From positions 2,885,001 to 2,949,000 of the forward strand of contig NZ_CP102409.1 in the NCBI RefSeq assembly GCF_024628725.1: DNA of 64,000 bases, in the 5' to 3' direction. The notes beneath the pieces were generated by a model. That model was not told the origin of the DNA. It worked only from the letters and a program-made list of their open reading frames with translations, and searched no databases. Positions 26,005 through 34,544 of the stretch are shown here, in pieces; within the stretch, counting starts at the first letter, position 1, and each line of letters starts with the position of its first letter. The position numbers and the translations under genes were made by a program. The DNA is from Ruegeria sp. YS9. Lineage in GTDB: Bacteria; Pseudomonadota; Alphaproteobacteria; Rhodobacterales; Rhodobacteraceae.

Positions 26005-26325
26005 TCAGACTACCTCGCGCAAGGGGGCGTTGGTGATTGAGCTGAGGTCTTCCATGATATCAAACACATGGTCCGACGTTACGGTGACACCGATTGCCGC
26101 CAGACGCTTCACGTGCATCGCCTTGTAGGTTTCCAGGGCGGCGAGATCCCGGAACAAATAGGTCGAACCGAAATCACCACTGCTTTCATCAACGGTCCAG
26201 ATTTTCCAGATCACACCAGCTTCCTGCGCAATGCTTTCAGCCAACCGCATAGTGCCCTCGGCAAATTCTTCGGTCATGGGGCCGTCATATGTCATGTGTA
26301 GGTCCCAGATTTTCATCGTGCTCAT
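26005..26325 (-). CDS. YdhR-family monooxygenase-like protein
   Basis: A 106-residue protein of the YdhR/dimeric alpha-beta barrel type: DLHMTYDGPMTEEFAEG, a central GVIWKIWTVDESSGDFGSTYLFRDL strand pair, and a C-terminal IMEDLSSITNAP. Family members are putative monooxygenases acting on aromatic compounds; E. coli YdhR has no firmly proven reaction. The ATG at 26325 has AGGAC upstream; the 24-residue extension in the longest frame is discarded. It is divergent from a LysR regulator that probably controls it. Confidence 0.8.
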   Translation of the reverse strand: MSTMKIWDLHMTYDGPMTEEFAEGTMRLAESIAQEAGVIWKIWTVDESSGDFGSTYLFRDLAALETYKAMHVKRLAAIGVTVTSDHVFDIMEDLSSITNAPLREVV

Positions 26326-26412
26326 CAGCTTTGTCCTTTTGACTTTCTCGCTCCGGTTTTGCGTGTGGCGAAGCGTGTGGTTTCCATTGCCAAGCAAGAT
26401 AGTCAGGGATAT

Positions 26413-26463
26413 TTGTTAGATAAACAGCCATTTTTAGATCGCGATGTAAGGAATATCTAACAA
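26413..26463. promoter_or_regulatory. Perfect 10-bp inverted repeat in the ydhR-lysR intergenic region
   Basis: TTGTTAGATA (26413-26422) and its exact complement TATCTAACAA (26454-26463) are separated by 31 bases. The right arm abuts the lysR start codon. LysR-type regulators typically bind such dyads between divergent genes and repress themselves, so this is the likely operator. Confidence 0.55.
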
Positions 26464-27359
26464 TGAGGCGAAATGAGTTGAACGACGTGTCGATATTCGT
26501 GGCGGTTGCTCAAGAGAACGGTTTCCGCGCGGCGGCTGAAAAACTGAAACTTGGAGCGGGTTCGGTAAGTGAAGCTGTCCAGAGGTTCGAAGATCGCCTT
26601 GGCGTGCGCCTGATCGAAAGATCGACCCGGGCCATCGCCCTGACCAAAGCGGGCGAACTTCTTTTTCGCCGTAGCCTGCCAGCAATCAATGATCTGGAAA
26701 CAGCACTGAAAAGTATTCACGACCTAAACGAAGATCTGTCGGGCACGCTTCGGCTAACGGCCCCGACCGCCGCGGGCCAATTGTTTCTGGATGCCCTAAT
26801 CACAGGATTTGCAAAAGAACATCCGGCGGTGGCGATTGAACTAATTTATGACGAAACAAAAGTCGATCTCGTAACCAGCGGGGTTGATGCTGCTATCCGT
26901 GCTGAGACCCTGCTTGATCCTGATACATATGCCATCGCAATTGGCCCTACACTGAAGATGACGATTGTCGCGTCCCCCGAATATCTAGCCAATTGCCCGC
27001 CCCTAGAGAAACCGGCCGATGTGGCGGCACATAGCGGGGTCTGTTTTGCTATTACAGGTGCTGACAAGCTGGCCCCGTGGGAATTTGCAGGCACAGACGG
27101 CCCCTATTCGGTCATGCCGCGTCCCAAGATCGTCACCAACGACGTGACCTCCATCCTTGAAGGCGCAAAGGCGGGGCTTGGGCTGGCCTATATCTTTGCA
27201 AGCTCTGTCGAGAGCTCGCTGGAAGACGGCAGGTTGGTTCAGGTTCTGGAAGGCCAGACCGCTGATTTGCCCCGGTTCTCCCTGAACTATCTATCCAAGC
27301 GCAATATGCCGCCCCGTGTCAGAGCTTTCGTTGATTATGCGAAACGGTGCAATCCTTAA
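26463..27359 (+). CDS. LysR-family transcriptional regulator
   Basis: A 298-residue LTTR with an N-terminal winged helix (about 1-60: DVSIFVAVAQENGFRAAAEKL and RLIERSTRAIALTKAGELL) and a periplasmic-binding-protein-like effector domain (about 90-290). It resembles the AaeR/PecT-like subgroup that often controls neighbouring detoxification genes. It is divergent from the YdhR-like gene, with a perfect dyad overlapping its start. Confidence 0.9.
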   Translation: MRRNELNDVSIFVAVAQENGFRAAAEKLKLGAGSVSEAVQRFEDRLGVRLIERSTRAIALTKAGELLFRRSLPAINDLETALKSIHDLNEDLSGTLRLTAPTAAGQLFLDALITGFAKEHPAVAIELIYDETKVDLVTSGVDAAIRAETLLDPDTYAIAIGPTLKMTIVASPEYLANCPPLEKPADVAAHSGVCFAITGADKLAPWEFAGTDGPYSVMPRPKIVTNDVTSILEGAKAGLGLAYIFASSVESSLEDGRLVQVLEGQTADLPRFSLNYLSKRNMPPRVRAFVDYAKRCNP

Positions 27360-28140
27360 ACAAAATCGCTAATCTCTGCACTATCAAACAAGTTCCGTTT
27401 CTTGGAACCGAATTGAAGCTTGGTGGAGCATCATCAAGGGTCCAGTACGGGCCGATTCACGGAGCTTTGCAAAGCCCGATTTCTGCCCAAAACAGTCATT
27501 GGAACATCGTGCAGTATCCGGAAAAATGGGCTCGTCACTGCCCTTCGCCGCTCTGATCATGAAAGGCGGCTTTCGGCAGTGGCGGAGATGCTGCACGTGC
27601 GAAGGGTCCTGCGCCGTAAGCGGCAGCTTTGCGCAGGGAGCGGTCCAACGGGTTGGCATCCTCGACCGGCAGAATTGTCACGCACTGCCGTCGTACGCCC
27701 GGCTTGTCACGCTGCACGGCGAACTAACGGCCGGATTGACGAAGCTGCATTGCAGCGGCGCCCCTCTATGGGAATCGTCGTACTCGACCAACGCCATCAC
27801 GGGCTATGTCCGGTGATCGCGCATTGCACTAGTTCGAGCGGAGCGCAGCATCTGTCGCGATGGGCTCTGAGCAGTCGGTCAGCCATGATAGTCCCAGCGA
27901 CAGCTTCGGAATTCCGAATGGCGGCCTAGGGGGCTAAGCTAATGCAACGGCAAAATCGTCTCAAATCTCATAATGACCGCTTTTGGGTCTGGGTTGGATA
28001 GCGAACCGCCGCAGCGCCGCAAGTCCGCTTTGAGCCCAAAGTGCTAAATGCTGCATCAAACATCAAAGTCCGCTTTCTGGATGCTTAAATTTTGAAATTA
28101 TCAAAATTTTTTGAAGAGGCCCGCAGGCATACGCGAGTTT
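27360..28140. other. Gene-poor stretch of about 780 bases
   Basis: No frame here shows a recognisable protein on either strand; short ORFs are Cys/Arg/Ser-rich in the manner of non-coding high-GC DNA. The sequence around 28020-28100, with phrases such as AAGTCCGCTTT repeated twice about 45 bases apart, resembles the non-coding spacers common in Rhodobacteraceae. Confidence 0.55.
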
Positions 28141-29058
28141 CTAGTACATCACTTCTATCGCCTCGCTTGACGCCGCAAGTGCTGTGACATGTGATTTTAG
28201 TACATCAACGAACTGGTCGCGTGCTTCGTTTGGCTCTGACTGAACTGGAAAGAGAAGCCCAAACGACATCCAGCGTTCGGGCGTTATGGGGATGGTTCGA
28301 ATGCGATCTCTATCTACGTTGGCCGCTACAAGCTCATCTGCAATTGTGACACCACCGCCATCCGCTACGAGGGCACATGCCAGCGAGGAAGATGCGACTT
28401 CGCAGGTTTGTTTTGGTAGTATCCCAGCGGATCGAAACATATCATCCAGTTGATCGCGCAGAAGCAATCCGTGCATCAGCCTGACAATAGGAACGTCACC
28501 TAAATCATCAATGGAAACCTCCTTCAGATCAGCAAGCGGATGATCAATTGGTACGACGGCTTGTGCTCTAACGCGCAACAGCAGTTCAGTCTGGATGTCG
28601 GGGTGTTCGACGGGAAGCGCACCAATGCCCACGTCATATTCTCGACCGGCCAGCCACTTCCCAGCCTCTCTGCGGGCACGTACATCCAGGCTGACATTTG
28701 TATCAGGGTTCGCCCTTACAAATTGACCGACAGCAGGGGAAGCCAGCGCGCGCGCGATGCGCGGCATTGCGACGATCCGAAGGTTCTGAGTGCGGCCTGC
28801 ACGAATCTCGGCGGCGATGCCTGGGATTTCATCCAGGTTGTCGAGGATGCGACCAGCTTCGCGATAAAATGCAAGTCCCTCGGGTGTTGGAGTGAGGTTC
28901 CGGCCGCTTCGATCAAAAAGATCAAGCCGCAACTCCCCCTCAAGACCGGAAACCAACCGGCTCACCGCTGGTTGCGAAAGGTGCAGTATTTTTGCTGCTG
29001 CTGCGAGTGATCCCTCAGACAGCGTTGCTCTGAATGCACGAAGCGCTTTGATGTTCAT
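28141..29058 (-). CDS. LysR-family transcriptional regulator of the tct operon (inferred)
   Basis: A 305-residue LTTR. The N-terminal helix-turn-helix reads ALRAFRATLSEGSLAAAAKILHLSQPAVSRL with FDRSGRNLTPTPEG; the effector-binding domain spans about residues 88-300. The ATG at 29058 (MNIKALRAF) is preferred to a GTG five codons upstream. It is divergent from tctC across about 110 bases, so it probably senses the transported carboxylate and controls tctCBA and the lyase. Confidence 0.9.
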   Translation of the reverse strand: MNIKALRAFRATLSEGSLAAAAKILHLSQPAVSRLVSGLEGELRLDLFDRSGRNLTPTPEGLAFYREAGRILDNLDEIPGIAAEIRAGRTQNLRIVAMPRIARALASPAVGQFVRANPDTNVSLDVRARREAGKWLAGREYDVGIGALPVEHPDIQTELLLRVRAQAVVPIDHPLADLKEVSIDDLGDVPIVRLMHGLLLRDQLDDMFRSAGILPKQTCEVASSSLACALVADGGGVTIADELVAANVDRDRIRTIPITPERWMSFGLLFPVQSEPNEARDQFVDVLKSHVTALAASSEAIEVMY

Positions 29059-29075
29059 GTTTGCCACCGTCACTT

Positions 29076-29108
29076 ACATCTTTTGCAAGTAAACTAAACA
29101 TCTTTGCA
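29076..29108. promoter_or_regulatory. Direct repeat between lysR and tctC
   Basis: ACATCTTTTGCA (29076-29087) and ACATCTTTGCA (29098-29108) are near-identical repeats 22 bases apart, about two helical turns, in the divergent promoter region. They are candidate LysR half-sites. Confidence 0.4.
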
Positions 29109-29167
29109 TTTTTCGCAATCTCTGTGATCTGCTAGGTGAGACCAGAAGAGAATTTAGGGAGGACTCT

Positions 29168-30127
29168 ATGAAACGCAGAAAACTCATTTCTGCCGCACTG
29201 GCAGGCATCGCCCTTACGGCATCAGCCACAGCCAGCTTTGCGGCTGACTGGCCCAAGCGCCCGATCAACCTGGTTGTACCCTACAAGGCAGGCGGCGGCA
29301 CTGATGCCTATGCCCGCGCTATCTCAGCGGCAGCCGAAGGCATTTTGGAAGTGCCGGTTGTTGTCGTGAACAAACCCGGCTCGGGTGGCTTGAATGGAGC
29401 CAATTCTGTCGTTGGCGCACGGCCTGATGGCTACACGATGATGATGACCTCTGGTGGCTCATTCTTGCTGTCCACCATGACCCGCGACACCGACATTGAT
29501 GCACTGGACAGCTTTGAGTTCGTTGCGCAGGTCGGCCAATTGCAAACCTCGCTGATGGTCCCGAAAGACAGCCCGTTTCAGACTGTTCAGGACGTGATCG
29601 ACGCGGCCAAGGCTGATCCTGGATCGCTTCGTTGGGCGCATTCAGGCCGCGGTGGTTTCCACCATGTGGGCGGTCTGGGCTTTCTCGCCAATAACGGCAT
29701 TGAAGCGCAAGACGTTCCGTTCAAGGGCGGAGGGCCAACTCGCGCCGCTCTAATCGGGGAACAAGCTGACTTCGGCTTCCTGGGCGTACAACAGCTGGCC
29801 GGATTCGAAGATCAACTGCGCGCTCTGGCAGTCAACAGTCAAGAACGCGATGCCATCATGAAGGATGTGCCTGCTTTTGGCGAGTTGGGCATTCCGTTTG
29901 CAGCTGTGTCCTCGCCGGTGATCGTGTTTGCTCCGAAGGGCACGCCTGCTGAAGTGATCGCGGCGATGGAAATAGCGCTGGAACAGATCGCAGCGAAGCC
30001 TGAATTTGCTGAATTGCTGGCGTCGCGTGGGACCGGTCCAGTCTATCAGAGCGGCGCAGACGCCAAGGCAACACTGAGCTCTATGAAAGAGGACGCCACT
30101 CCTTTGGTTGAAAGCTTGACCAACTAA
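29168..30127 (+). CDS. tctC: Tripartite tricarboxylate transporter substrate-binding protein
   Basis: A 319-residue periplasmic binding protein (Bug/TctC family). A cleavable signal peptide ends about residue 26 (SFAA|DWPK). The mature start WPKRPINLVVPYKAGGGTDAYAR is the classic family ligand-loop motif, and NKPGSGGLNGANSV follows. It delivers a carboxylate to the TctA/TctB membrane complex. AGGGAGGA sits just upstream of the ATG. It is the first gene of the tctC-tctB-tctA-lyase operon. Confidence 0.94.
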   Translation: MKRRKLISAALAGIALTASATASFAADWPKRPINLVVPYKAGGGTDAYARAISAAAEGILEVPVVVVNKPGSGGLNGANSVVGARPDGYTMMMTSGGSFLLSTMTRDTDIDALDSFEFVAQVGQLQTSLMVPKDSPFQTVQDVIDAAKADPGSLRWAHSGRGGFHHVGGLGFLANNGIEAQDVPFKGGGPTRAALIGEQADFGFLGVQQLAGFEDQLRALAVNSQERDAIMKDVPAFGELGIPFAAVSSPVIVFAPKGTPAEVIAAMEIALEQIAAKPEFAELLASRGTGPVYQSGADAKATLSSMKEDATPLVESLTN

Positions 30128-30196
30128 GTCCTCACGGCCGGGGGATCGATGATCTCCCGGCTTCTTTCTGTCCACGCATTTTTCAGGGAGGATGAC

Positions 30197-30664
30197 ATGC
30201 GCGCTTATGCCGAAGGTCTTGTGCTGGCCATCGTTTCACTTGTGGCCATCTGGGGCGCGTGGCAGGTGCCAGCTGCATCGCCCGGCGACACTTGGGCCGG
30301 GATCGTGCCCTTTGCTGCCTCCGTCGCTCTTTTGGGCTTGTCGGGTCTCTTGTTACTAGGTGCATCCCGTCAGACTGGAGATGTCGCTACAGCAAGCGGA
30401 GACAGCGGTGCCACTATCCAGATCATCGCGCTGTTCATCATTGCGCTGATCTACCAACAGTCATTCCGTTGGTTTGGCTACTTGCTACCCACGGCCATAG
30501 TAGCTCCCATCGTGCTGTATATGTTCGGTGTGCGGAGCTGGATCGGCCTTGCGGTCTCCGTGGTCATCTGCCCGCTGGTGTTCCACCTCATCTTTTTTGT
30601 GCTGCTTGGTGTTTTCCCGCCCTATGGCGAAGTGTTTGACCTGCTCAGCTGGATACAGGGGTAA
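30197..30664 (+). CDS. tctB: Tripartite tricarboxylate transporter small membrane subunit
   Basis: A 155-residue protein with four membrane helices (about residues 5-25, 36-56, 78-95, 105-145), the size and layout of TctB. The ATG at 30197 is preceded by AGGGAGGATG; the 16-residue upstream extension is not conserved. It lies 5 bases upstream of tctA. Confidence 0.88.
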   Translation: MRAYAEGLVLAIVSLVAIWGAWQVPAASPGDTWAGIVPFAASVALLGLSGLLLLGASRQTGDVATASGDSGATIQIIALFIIALIYQQSFRWFGYLLPTAIVAPIVLYMFGVRSWIGLAVSVVICPLVFHLIFFVLLGVFPPYGEVFDLLSWIQG

Positions 30665-30669
30665 GTCTC

Positions 30670-32184
30670 ATGGAAATTTTTCCCGCCCTTCTTTCGGTCA
30701 TCACCGACCCAATGCTGCTCTTTGCCATCGTCCTTGCCGCTGCCGTGGGCATGATCGTGGGCGCAACGCCGGGTCTGACAGCTTCAGCGGCAATCGCGAT
30801 GCTGCTGCCAATCACCTTCTATATGTCGCCCCTCTTTGCGCTCGCCTTTCTTTATGTGATCGGAAAATCCGGGCGCTATGGCGGTTCCATCGCAGCGATC
30901 CTGTTTAATACGCCTGGCACAGCCGCGAGCGCCGCGACGCAGATTGACGGCTATCCACTGGCCCGCGCTGGTAAGGCAGGTAAAGCAATGAAGGTTGCCA
31001 CGATCTCATCTGTGATCGGCGATCTCATGGGCGACATTCTGTTGGTTGTTGGCGTTGGTTTCATCGCGGCAATTGCGCTGAAACTCGGACCACCGGAAAC
31101 CTTTGCCATCTATTTTGCGGCCTTTGTGGTGATCGGTTCGGTAATCGGAAAGTCCATCGTCAAAGGTCTGGCCTCTGCGCTCCTGGGTATTCTGGTGGCA
31201 ATGGTTGGGCTCGATCCAATTTCCAGCGAAGAGCGTTACACATTCGGCTCGTTCGATCTCTCCAACGGGATCGGCCTCGTACCGCTGATGATTGGTGTCT
31301 TTGTCTTAGGTGAAGTCTTTGCGCAGCTCGAAGAACGGCGAAAAGCAACTGGCGAGACCAAGGAAAACGAAAGCTCTGCTGATGGCAATGATCTGACATG
31401 GGAGGAATACAAACCCTGTCTGCCCCATGCTGTGCGTGGTGGTTTCATCGGTGCTGGCATTGGTGTTTTGCCGGGTCTGGGGTCAGCTATTGCGGCTTTC
31501 ATCTCCTATGGGGAAGGCAAGCGCCGCGCGAAGAACCCCGAACAATGGGGCAAGGGCGCATTGGAAGGTGTCGCCGCGCCAGAAGCGGCCAACAACGCAG
31601 TGTCCGGCCCGTCCATGGCTCCGCTGCTGACTTTAGGTATTCCAGGCTCGACCATCGGCGCGATCCTGTTGGGTGTGTTCCTGATCCATGGCATCCAGGT
31701 CGGGCCGACGCTTTTCCTGACCGACAAGGAACTGGTCTACAAGCTCTTTGCTTGTGGTATGCTCGGCATCCTCGCATATGGCCTGATCGGCTATTTCGGT
31801 GCCACGCAAGTCGCCCGATTGATCCTGAAAATCCCGACCAATGTGCTCTATCCGCTGATCTTCATGACGGCCTTTGTTGCGGCCTATTCGGCGCGCGGCT
31901 CTATGTTCGATGTGACGGTGATGACCTGTGCTGGTTTCGTCGGCTGGCTGATGCGCAAATATGACTTCAACATTGCGGCCTTCGTGATCTCCTTCGTTCT
32001 GGCCAAGGGCGCAGAAGAAACATTCCGGCAATCCCTGCTGATGTCAGATGGCGGTGCGCTGATCTTTGTCGAACGACCGATTGCGCTCGCCTTCCTGATC
32101 CTTGGTGCCGGGGCGATTGCCTTCCGCGTTCGCGGAATCATGAAAGAACGCAAACTGGCGCAAGGAGGGTTGGGTGATGCTTGA
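30670..32184 (+). CDS. tctA: Tripartite tricarboxylate transporter large permease
   Basis: A 504-residue permease with about eleven membrane helices. The duplicated family motif appears as IVGATPGLTASAAIAMLLP (about residues 29-47) and GIGVLPGLGSAIAAF (about 258-272), and LLTLGIPGSTIGAILLG is a further hallmark. With TctB it forms the secondary, ion-coupled transporter fed by TctC. It overlaps the lyase gene by 8 bases. Confidence 0.95.
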   Translation: MEIFPALLSVITDPMLLFAIVLAAAVGMIVGATPGLTASAAIAMLLPITFYMSPLFALAFLYVIGKSGRYGGSIAAILFNTPGTAASAATQIDGYPLARAGKAGKAMKVATISSVIGDLMGDILLVVGVGFIAAIALKLGPPETFAIYFAAFVVIGSVIGKSIVKGLASALLGILVAMVGLDPISSEERYTFGSFDLSNGIGLVPLMIGVFVLGEVFAQLEERRKATGETKENESSADGNDLTWEEYKPCLPHAVRGGFIGAGIGVLPGLGSAIAAFISYGEGKRRAKNPEQWGKGALEGVAAPEAANNAVSGPSMAPLLTLGIPGSTIGAILLGVFLIHGIQVGPTLFLTDKELVYKLFACGMLGILAYGLIGYFGATQVARLILKIPTNVLYPLIFMTAFVAAYSARGSMFDVTVMTCAGFVGWLMRKYDFNIAAFVISFVLAKGAEETFRQSLLMSDGGALIFVERPIALAFLILGAGAIAFRVRGIMKERKLAQGGLGDA

Positions 32185-33253
32185 TTGGCAGCTCTTGCAA
32201 GGTAGCTTTTCCAGCACAGATATGCGGCACATCTGGTCGGAATCCTCGACAATCTCCGCATGGATCAAAGTCGAACAAACGCTGGCGCGTGTGCAAAGTG
32301 ATGTGGGTCTCGTGCCGAATGAAGCTGTTGTTGCACTCGACGGGTTTTGCATCGGAAAGCTCGATCAGGAACGCTTGCGGCAGGACATGGCGCTTGTCGG
32401 GCGACCCATCTTGGGATTGGTCGGGCAACTGCGCGAACACGTCGGCGAGGATCTCGCCAAGTTCGTCCATTTCAATAGTACGACGCAAGATATCATGGAC
32501 ACTGCGCTTGCGATGCAAATGAAGCTCGGTCTGGCGACCGTGTTGAGCGACCTCGATCAGCTCGTGTCCTCGCTGACGGGTCTGATCGAGGCGCACCCCA
32601 ACACGTACATGATCGGACGCACCAATGGGCAACACGCGATCCCGATGCTGCTTCGGACCAAGTTTGAAGTCTGGCGCGCGGAGCTTATGCGTCGTCGCGA
32701 GGCGATCACCGAAGCGGAAAGGCGCGGAGCGCTGGTTCAGGTCGGCGGACCCCTGGGCGATTTGTCCAACTACGAAGAAGGAAAAGGGGCCGAGGTAAAG
32801 GCCGGCTTGGCGGAGGTCCTTGGGTTGAACGCAACCGAACCCCATTGGCAGAATGCGCGTGATGGCGTTGCCGATATTGCCTCTGCTCTCGGCTGTCTCT
32901 GTGCGTCGATCTGCAAGATTGCACACAACATCAATCTGCTGTCATCCAGCGACATCGGCGAGATTTGCGAGTGCCATGAAAACGGAAAGGGTGCGTCGTC
33001 CTCGATGCACCATAAGCGCAACCAGCGGGCTAGCGAATTTGCCGAAGCTGTTGCAAGGCTTGGGCGCCAAAGATCAGAGCAAGTCGGAGAATTGACCCTC
33101 CACCAACATGAGCGTTCCGGGGGTGTCTGGGTCGGCGAATGGGTGGTGGTGCCAGAAGTTTTTCTACTGACCTCTGGCGCGCTGTCCTGGGCAAAGCGGA
33201 TGCTTTCAGATCTCACGGTCAAAGAAGATCAGATGGCGGAAAAGGTAGCCTGA
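32177..33253 (+). CDS. Fumarase/adenylosuccinate-lyase superfamily protein (PcaB-like)
   Basis: A 358-residue cytosolic enzyme of the superfamily that removes fumarate from, or cycloisomerises, carboxylated substrates. The closest type is the 3-carboxy-cis,cis-muconate cycloisomerase/adenylosuccinate-lyase group. Conserved region 2 is FNSTTQDIMDTALA and region 3 is GASSSMHHKRNQ. The consensus GSSxMPxKxNP is altered at both prolines, so substrate choice may differ. The start is the ATG at 32177, seven bases after AGGAGGG. It is coupled to tctA, which suggests it acts on the imported acid. Confidence 0.82.
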   Translation: MLDWQLLQGSFSSTDMRHIWSESSTISAWIKVEQTLARVQSDVGLVPNEAVVALDGFCIGKLDQERLRQDMALVGRPILGLVGQLREHVGEDLAKFVHFNSTTQDIMDTALAMQMKLGLATVLSDLDQLVSSLTGLIEAHPNTYMIGRTNGQHAIPMLLRTKFEVWRAELMRRREAITEAERRGALVQVGGPLGDLSNYEEGKGAEVKAGLAEVLGLNATEPHWQNARDGVADIASALGCLCASICKIAHNINLLSSSDIGEICECHENGKGASSSMHHKRNQRASEFAEAVARLGRQRSEQVGELTLHQHERSGGVWVGEWVVVPEVFLLTSGALSWAKRMLSDLTVKEDQMAEKVA

Positions 33254-33550
33254 GACTACACTAAGACAACTAAAGCTCATGCGCTTCTGTCACCAGTGAA
33301 TACTACCGTTACTGGCTGTCGATAAGAGCAGCCGTTGGCGCACCCGCAGCGAAAGAGCGGTTTGTCCGGCACTGTCGCCTTCGGGCACCCGGCAGCTAAG
33401 GTCTCGAATGAGCCCATACTACCCGTCTGTGGACCGCGAAGCACCGGCCGCGAAGGGCGGTCTCCCGACCTACGCTGCGATCTCAACGAAGGTCCGGTTC
33501 GCTCTTTTCGACGGTATTTGGCAAGGTAAACGCGGAAAGAGTGGTCTCCT
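33254..33550. other. Non-coding stretch of about 300 bases
   Basis: I see nothing coding. It contains sequence typical of Rhodobacteraceae intergenic spacers (for example GCGATCTCAACGAAGGTCC near 33477), between the convergent lyase and GTPase genes. Confidence 0.5.
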
Positions 33551-34540
33551 TTATGCCACTTCGAGGAACACTCTTCCCAAGGTGTCTTCCGAAACGGCTC
33601 CGGGCGCGCCGATCGCCACGAGGCGGGTTTCCGGCTTGCGCGTTCCCCACTTCTCGTCTCGGGAAATGTCGATACGCTTGCCGACGACTTGCACGACAAT
33701 ACGGTGCTCCGGGTCTTCCTCGCTATAGACAAACCCTTTCACCCGGTAGACCTCACCGGGCAGTCCCTTGATTGCGTCTCGCAGGCCGGAGAGATTAACG
33801 GGAAGATCCGAGCGTAGCATCGTGGTCGAGAACTTCGCCGCGTGGTCATGGTGATGCGCATGTTCGGGGCAACCGCAGCCAGGGCCATGGGCGTGGTTTG
33901 ACGGTTCCGCATCCAACTGTTCGGCGGCAAAGCGTCCGACAGAGAGCAGGATGTCGAGCGGCACCTCCGCGTTGACTGCTTCCACCAGCCTGTAGCGACG
34001 GAAGCGCGATCCAAGCCAGTCATGGACCTTCTGCACCGTCTCCCGATCCACGAGGTCGATCTTGTTGAGGATGACCATGTCCGAGAAGGCGATCTGGCGC
34101 AGTTTCAGTTCCATCTGCTCGGGTGCCGCAAAGATCTGCTCTGCATCCACGAGGCACATGATGCTATCGAGGCGGATCGTGTCACGGAAGCGCTGGTCGG
34201 TGAAAGTCATGGCAATGGAGGACGGGTCCGAGACACCACTTGCTTCCAGCAGGATGTATTCCGGTCGCTCCGGACGGGCGAGCACCGCTTCAACCGTCTC
34301 GATCAAATCGTCCCGGATCGAACAGCAGACGCAGCCATTTGCAAGACTCATCACGTCGTCCTCGACGCCGACAACAAGGTCGGCATCGACATTGATCGAC
34401 CCGAAATCATTGACCAAAACCGCAACGCGCAGGCCGTGGTTTCCAGTCAAGATCCGGTTCAGGAGGGTCGTCTTACCGGCCCCGAGGAAGCCGGTAAGAA
34501 TGGTGACGGGAACAGCTGAAGCGGAGCCGAACTCGATCAT
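33551..34540 (-). CDS. COG0523 (CobW/ZigA-type) GTPase, putative metallochaperone
   Basis: A 329-residue G3E-family GTPase. Walker A is GFLGAGKTTLLN, the metal-binding CxCC is NGCVCCSIRDDL, the specificity motif is ILNKIDLVD, and a His-rich linker (HAHGPGCGCPEHAHHHDHA, about residues 218-236) precedes the CobW C-terminal domain. Such proteins deliver Zn or other metals to client enzymes or, in CobW, serve B12 synthesis. The operon partner is an exported metallohydrolase with a zinc-type HxHxDH site, which may be the client or share its metal stress. The gene starts four bases after that neighbour's stop. Confidence 0.9.
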   Translation of the reverse strand: MIEFGSASAVPVTILTGFLGAGKTTLLNRILTGNHGLRVAVLVNDFGSINVDADLVVGVEDDVMSLANGCVCCSIRDDLIETVEAVLARPERPEYILLEASGVSDPSSIAMTFTDQRFRDTIRLDSIMCLVDAEQIFAAPEQMELKLRQIAFSDMVILNKIDLVDRETVQKVHDWLGSRFRRYRLVEAVNAEVPLDILLSVGRFAAEQLDAEPSNHAHGPGCGCPEHAHHHDHAAKFSTTMLRSDLPVNLSGLRDAIKGLPGEVYRVKGFVYSEEDPEHRIVVQVVGKRIDISRDEKWGTRKPETRLVAIGAPGAVSEDTLGRVFLEVA

Positions 34541-34544
34541 GCGA

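Noticed and set aside
27499..27816. 105-codon plus-strand frame in the gene-poor stretch
   Set aside because: Cys/Ser/Arg-rich random-looking sequence with competing frames on both strands.
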